Shown: positions 41,970 to 42,373 of the stretch, piece after piece | Layout of the letters: each line of letters starts with the position of its first letter | Numbering within the stretch: position 1 is the stretch's first letter | Assembly: GCA_964485695.1 (NCBI GenBank) | Contig: CAZAKZ010000039.1 | Coordinates: forward strand, 1 to 42,373 | Length of the DNA: 42,373 bases | Direction of reading: 5' to 3' | Source: CAZAKZ01 sp964485695 | Lineage (GTDB): Bacteria > Planctomycetota > JAFGQW01 | The notes under the pieces: model-generated | The model's database searches: none | Seen by the model: the letters and a program-made list of their open reading frames with translations, nothing else | What the model was told of the DNA's origin: nothing | Position numbers and translations under genes: made by a program

Positions 41970-42074
41970 CTACATATTAAGATCGCTGACTACTTGGAAG
42001 AGAATAAGCAACAAGTTCTGAGCGCCCTCGACTTGGCGATCGTCATTATGAACAATCGTGGTTTAAGATTTTGA
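41970..42074 (+). pseudogene. Short 3' remnant of an unidentified gene
   Basis: The frame reads 'KIADYLEENKQQVLSALDLA' then 'IVIMNNRGLRF' and stops at TGA 42072-42074. It looks like real amphipathic coding sequence without a start, resembling the C-terminal end of small PIN-like toxin proteins, but the match is too short to name. It probably represents a gene cut by the IS110 insertion. Confidence 0.3.
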
Positions 42075-42273
42075 ACGAGCAACACACAAACCGCCCAGTC
42101 CGGGTAACTGCGTTTCGAGTCCAGGCCCGCGGCAGGGACCTCTCGGTTCATTCCGCATCGAGGTCGTCAGGCAGATTGCAGCGCCCGACTGGACGGACTC
42201 CATCATGCACCGGGCCCCACTTCGTCGGGCTCTTGAAGAGTGCGAATAGAAGCACGGCGGACGTGTGTGGCTA

Positions 42274-42373
42274 GGTTCAAAAACAAGTTTTTCTTGACGG
42301 GGGCGACCTTCTCATAGAAGGTTCAAAAACAAGTTTTTCTTGACGGGGGCGACCTTCTCATAGAAGGTTCAAA
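42274..42373. repeat. 46-bp tandem repeat, two full copies plus eight bases, at the window end
   Basis: Units begin at 42274, 42320 and 42366 and are identical. Each begins GGTTCAAAAACAAG and contains the perfect hairpin ACCTTCT-CAT-AGAAGGT. The array runs off the window, so its length is unknown; a contig-end assembly overlap is possible. The stretch 42075-42273 before it holds no supported gene. Confidence 0.85.

Larger units (their letters stand above)
40767..41975 (+). mobile_element. IS110-family insertion sequence (ends approximate)
   Basis: The left end is placed at 40767, where the sequence departs from the 30-bp repeat. The element contains one DEDD transposase gene. The right end is uncertain; it may lie shortly after the stem-loop at 41920-41969. 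IS110 elements lack terminal inverted repeats, in line with their absence here. Confidence 0.6.

Noticed and set aside
42301..42373. Possible tRNA anticodon arm (ACCTT-CTCATAG-AAGGT, apparent CAT anticodon) followed by GGTTCAAA
   Set aside because: There is no variable loop between the stem and the supposed T-arm, no D-arm and no acceptor stem; it is simply the hairpin of the 46-bp tandem unit.
42274..42373. CRISPR array at the window end
   Set aside because: Units are directly adjacent and fully identical with no variable spacers, so this is a plain tandem repeat.

Overview
The window reads like a piece of a GC-rich (about 60%) environmental bacterial genome, probably a metagenome-assembled contig. 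No rRNA or taxonomic marker is present, so assignment is tentative. The SBBP-repeat surface protein and the 2110-residue secreted protein with a Gly/Arg-rich linker resemble Planctomycetota gene content. The NuoE/NuoF-GltD/FMN-glutamate-synthase operon with its NtrC-type regulator resembles Desulfobacterota gene content.

Left part (1-13.8 kb), envelope and secreted proteins: the end of an SBBP beta-propeller-repeat protein, a frameshifted small membrane protein, a secreted M1-like zinc metallopeptidase, a very large secreted protein of probable macroglobulin-like beta-sandwich architecture, a decayed IS5-type transposase, and a two-gene M16 peptidase operon (one subunit with the zinc site, one lipoprotein without it).

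Middle part (14.0-22.6 kb), accessory island: two imperfect direct repeats of about 245 bp (14301 and 22384), with a third partial inverted copy next to a degenerate antisense tRNA-Arg 3' end, flank a broken tyrosine recombinase and three co-oriented genes. These are an SBD-HNH endonuclease of the phosphorothioate-DNA-dependent ScoMcrA/SprMcrA type, a second HNH restriction-like endonuclease with an uncharacterised N-terminal domain, and a 1708-residue DEDD exonuclease-RecQ-UvrD triple fusion. This is the best candidate for an undescribed defence system.

Right part (22.8-40.3 kb), one long minus-strand block centred on glutamate and electron transfer. In transcription order: a GAF-like sensor histidine kinase, an NtrC-family sigma-54 activator, a likely sigma-54 promoter, a small Cys-rich protein, a NuoE-like subunit, a NuoF-GltD fusion, a NuoG/HoxU-like ferredoxin subunit, an FMN-binding glutamate synthase homologue, two proteins built on the ATP-grasp half of PEP synthase (one with an N-terminal sensor domain and a C-terminal nucleotidyltransferase), NADP-type glutamate dehydrogenase, and a frame-disrupted metallophosphoesterase. 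The kinase and the larger PEP-synthase-like protein carry the same sensor domain, so both probably read the same signal. The set suggests a flavin/Fe-S, possibly electron-bifurcating, glutamate-forming complex under two-component sigma-54 control.

Right end (40.7-42.4 kb): an IS110-family element that appears to have inserted exactly at the edge of a 30-bp tRNA-derived repeat shared with 14165, preceded by a foldable leader that is a candidate bridge-RNA region, then a short gene remnant and a 46-bp tandem repeat running off the window end.
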